From Mollicutes bacterium (GTDB lineage: Bacteria; Bacillota_I; Bacilli_A; RF39; UBA660), in NCBI GenBank assembly GCA_012841465.1, contig DUUS01000009.1:1-6761 (forward strand): DNA of 6,761 bases, given 5' to 3'. Shown here piece after piece: positions 4,934 through 6,761 of the stretch. The notes beneath the pieces were generated by a model. The model was not told the DNA's origin and made no database searches. It worked only from the letters and a program-made list of their open reading frames with translations. The position numbers and the translations under genes were made by a program. The first letter of the stretch is position 1, and each line of letters opens with the position of its first letter.

Positions 4934-6541
4934 TTACACCTTTTCTATTACCTCAAGAATTAAAGGTACCATTTGTTTCTTCCTTGAAACTACTCCCTTA
5001 AGTAAATGTCCTTGAGTTAAATTAAAGATTCCATAAGCATCTTCAATATATTTTTTAGCACTTTCATTATAAATTAAATATGAATCATTATTTAAAATAT
5101 CAGTTACAAATAAACAGACAACTTTATAATTATTATTAGTACTTATATTATTTAAAGCTTCTATATATTTCTTAATATTCTTTTTATAGTCTAAAAATGA
5201 AGTAGTAAATACCTGAGCAACACCAACGCGGTGGTCACCTGCAGTATAGGTTTTGAAATCTTTATAAATTACTTCTTCTTCGGTTAGTCCTTCGATACTT
5301 ACTCCACTTGTAAGAAGTTCTAGACCATACTCACTTATATTAATGCCAGTTATTTTAGAAAGTTTTTCGGCTACTTCTTTATCAGTATCTGTAGTTGTAG
5401 GACTTGCAAATAAAAGGGTATCAGAAAGTATTCCACTAAGCATAAGAGCTGCTATTTTTTCAGGTATTTTAATACTTTGTTCTAAAAATAGATAGTAAAT
5501 TACTGTATTTACAGAACCTACTGACATATTTCTAAAATTAATTGGACTGCTAGTAGAGATATTACCAATATTGTGATGATCAACTATTTCAATTATATTT
5601 GCCTCACTTATCCCATCTACACTTTGACTTGGGTCATTGTGATCTACTAAGATTACATTTTTCTTAATATACTCACTTGTATCAATTACTCTAAGCATAC
5701 CTTCACATATACCTTTACTACTAACTACAGGATAATTAGTATGTTTATATCTATTTGATATTTCGATAAAATCAGATAAGTAATCATTAGGTTCAATACA
5801 TATAGCAGTACTTGCTCTTTGAATTGATTTAATTGGATTTGATAAATTAATAATTTTAACTACTTTATTAATATCATATGGAGTGATTATAACACTTACA
5901 TTATGTTTATTAATTAAAGACTTTTCTTCTTCAGTTAATATTCTATTTTTAGTTAAAATTATTAGTTTAACTTTGTTTTTAATTAAAGCATTAAGAATTT
6001 CTTTTTGATTAGCACCAATTACAATAAGATCTTTATCTTCATTATTAATTAAATTTTCATGACTAACAATAACACTACCTACTACAAAGTTATTATGTTT
6101 AAATACACTACTAGCATTTAAAGTAATTGCTAAGTTATCAAAACTAGTATCAAGAACATTTGATGAAGTTATAATTAACTCTTTAGCTATTTCTTTTAAA
6201 GAAACATAACCTAAAAATTTATTTTTACTACCAACTATCGGAAGACCAGTAACATCTTTTTCAGTCATATAATTATAAGTAGCATAAATAGATTCATTTT
6301 CTTTAACAAAATAATTCTTTTTATATTTAACATCTTTTATTTGGGTTTTAACATCATTTAAATACTTAGGAACTGGAACTTTAAATTTATCTAAAACATA
6401 AGCGGTTTCTAAATTTATCTCACTTAAAATTCTAGGTTCTGTTTTTAAACCCATTTGGTTTTTTAAATAACTTAAAGCAATCGAGCCGCACACAGCATCA
6501 GTATCGGGTTTTTTGTGTCCAAAAACATAAATAACTTCCAA
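4934..6541 (-). CDS. ppaC: Manganese-dependent family II inorganic pyrophosphatase with CBS-DRTGG-CBS regulatory insert
   Basis: This enzyme hydrolyses pyrophosphate to two phosphates in the cytoplasm. The DHH domain is split. Its first part has GHKKPDTDA (8-16: H9, D13, D15). The second has VDHND (299-303: D300), DHH (321-323: H322, H323) and LSDT (372-375: D374). The DHHA2 domain carries K430 and SRKKQ (519-523: R520, K521). Compared with the Bacillus subtilis enzyme as I recall it, every residue after the first motif is shifted by the same 225 positions. That is the size of the insert: CBS1 about 66-125, DRTGG-like about 130-235, CBS2 about 240-293. In characterised CBS-PPases these domains bind adenine nucleotides: AMP/ADP inhibit, while ATP or diadenosine polyphosphates activate. 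The start codon is TTG (6541-6539). The next Met is residue 30, past the essential motif, and AGAGGG lies 6 bases upstream of the TTG. All predicted metal ligands are present, so it should be active. Confidence 0.96.
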   Translation of the reverse strand: MEVIYVFGHKKPDTDAVCGSIALSYLKNQMGLKTEPRILSEINLETAYVLDKFKVPVPKYLNDVKTQIKDVKYKKNYFVKENESIYATYNYMTEKDVTGLPIVGSKNKFLGYVSLKEIAKELIITSSNVLDTSFDNLAITLNASSVFKHNNFVVGSVIVSHENLINNEDKDLIVIGANQKEILNALIKNKVKLIILTKNRILTEEEKSLINKHNVSVIITPYDINKVVKIINLSNPIKSIQRASTAICIEPNDYLSDFIEISNRYKHTNYPVVSSKGICEGMLRVIDTSEYIKKNVILVDHNDPSQSVDGISEANIIEIVDHHNIGNISTSSPINFRNMSVGSVNTVIYYLFLEQSIKIPEKIAALMLSGILSDTLLFASPTTTDTDKEVAEKLSKITGINISEYGLELLTSGVSIEGLTEEEVIYKDFKTYTAGDHRVGVAQVFTTSFLDYKKNIKKYIEALNNISTNNNYKVVCLFVTDILNNDSYLIYNESAKKYIEDAYGIFNLTQGHLLKGVVSRKKQMVPLILEVIEKV

Positions 6542-6564
6542 ATATATCCCTCTATTCTATGTAA

Positions 6565-6570
6565 ATTATA
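6565..6570 (-). promoter_or_regulatory. -10 element of the pyrophosphatase promoter
   Basis: A perfect TATAAT is on the minus strand, about 24 bases before the TTG start and 11 before the Shine-Dalgarno (6553-6548). The -35 is poor (TTTTAA-like at 17-base spacing), as expected for a promoter relying on its -10 or an activator. The predicted leader is about 17 bases. Confidence 0.5.
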
Positions 6571-6610
6571 CACTATAAATTTAATTATTAAAAGAAAAGT
6601 AAGCATTATA

Positions 6611-6619
6611 TGTTAAAAT
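6611..6619 (+). promoter_or_regulatory. Candidate extended -10 for the divergent right-edge gene
   Basis: Plus strand TGT followed by TAAAAT (6614-6619) has the TGn extended -10 form. There is no convincing -35. The implied start near 6626 would fall within the Shine-Dalgarno, so another start further upstream, such as at TATAAA (6574-6579), is possible. Confidence 0.3.
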
Positions 6620-6636
6620 TGCGTAAAGAGGTGTCT

Positions 6637-6761
6637 ATGATTGATATTTTAATTTTACTAGGATTAGTAATACTTGTCGGAGGAGTTTTCGCTGGAACTG
6701 CTTATGGTATTTACATTATTGAAAAAAAATATAAAAAGCCATGGCTTAAATATTTAATTAC
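6637..6761 (+). CDS. N-terminal part of a small membrane protein (cut by right window edge)
   Basis: ATG at 6637 is preceded by a strong Shine-Dalgarno AAAGAGG (6625-6631) with 5 bases of spacing, and the frame is open for 41 codons to the end of the window. It starts MIDILILLGLVILVGGVFAG and continues into a basic stretch EKKYKKPW (29-36). Residues 3-28 form one membrane helix, and the lysines after it suggest that the C-terminal side is cytoplasmic. It is divergent from the pyrophosphatase gene, with 95 bases between the two starts. I cannot assign a family from 41 residues. Confidence 0.7.
   Translation, partial: MIDILILLGLVILVGGVFAGTAYGIYIIEKKYKKPWLKYLI

Overview
The window looks like chromosome of a low-GC Gram-positive bacterium (Bacillota, perhaps a gut Bacilli/Erysipelotrichia-type lineage). 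The evidence is very AT-rich DNA, strong AGAGG/AAGGAG-like Shine-Dalgarno sites before every gene, short intergenic gaps and sigma-A-like promoters. Long frames free of TGA, with tryptophan written as TGG, argue for standard code 11 rather than the Mycoplasma code. Species cannot be told from this sequence.

Six genes, two of them cut by the window edges, lie in this order. (a) 1-177, minus: N-terminal piece of a secreted or membrane-anchored surface protein. (b) 361-1818, minus: a 485-residue paralogue of that protein with a C-terminal Ig-like (DUF5011-type) domain. (c) 1874-3526, minus: a DUF2207 membrane protein with a glycine-only tail. (d) 3586-4137, minus: LemA. (e) 4195-4932, minus: an unrecognised membrane-anchored 245-residue protein. 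(f) 4934-6541, minus: a Mn-dependent family II inorganic pyrophosphatase with an inserted CBS-DRTGG-CBS regulatory module. A seventh frame, 6637-6761 plus, is divergent and runs off the right edge; it starts a small membrane protein.

Transcription reads as several short units. The pyrophosphatase and the 245-residue protein are coupled (one base between stop and start). lemA has its own promoter and an intrinsic terminator. DUF2207 follows just after that terminator. Each surface-protein gene has its own TTGACA promoter, and the two promoters match closely. The 485-residue gene ends in an intrinsic terminator.

Pyrophosphatase is housekeeping, and LemA/DUF2207 is a common but functionally unassigned envelope pair. 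The most unusual part is the tandem pair of SipW/TasA-like surface proteins at the left. They share an ungapped N-terminus and promoter layout and are GC-richer than their neighbours. The left one has a long leader with an 11-bp inverted repeat, a possible second promoter and a Shine-Dalgarno sequence repeated four times in tandem at 7-bp period. I see no CRISPR, tRNA, rRNA or insertion sequence.
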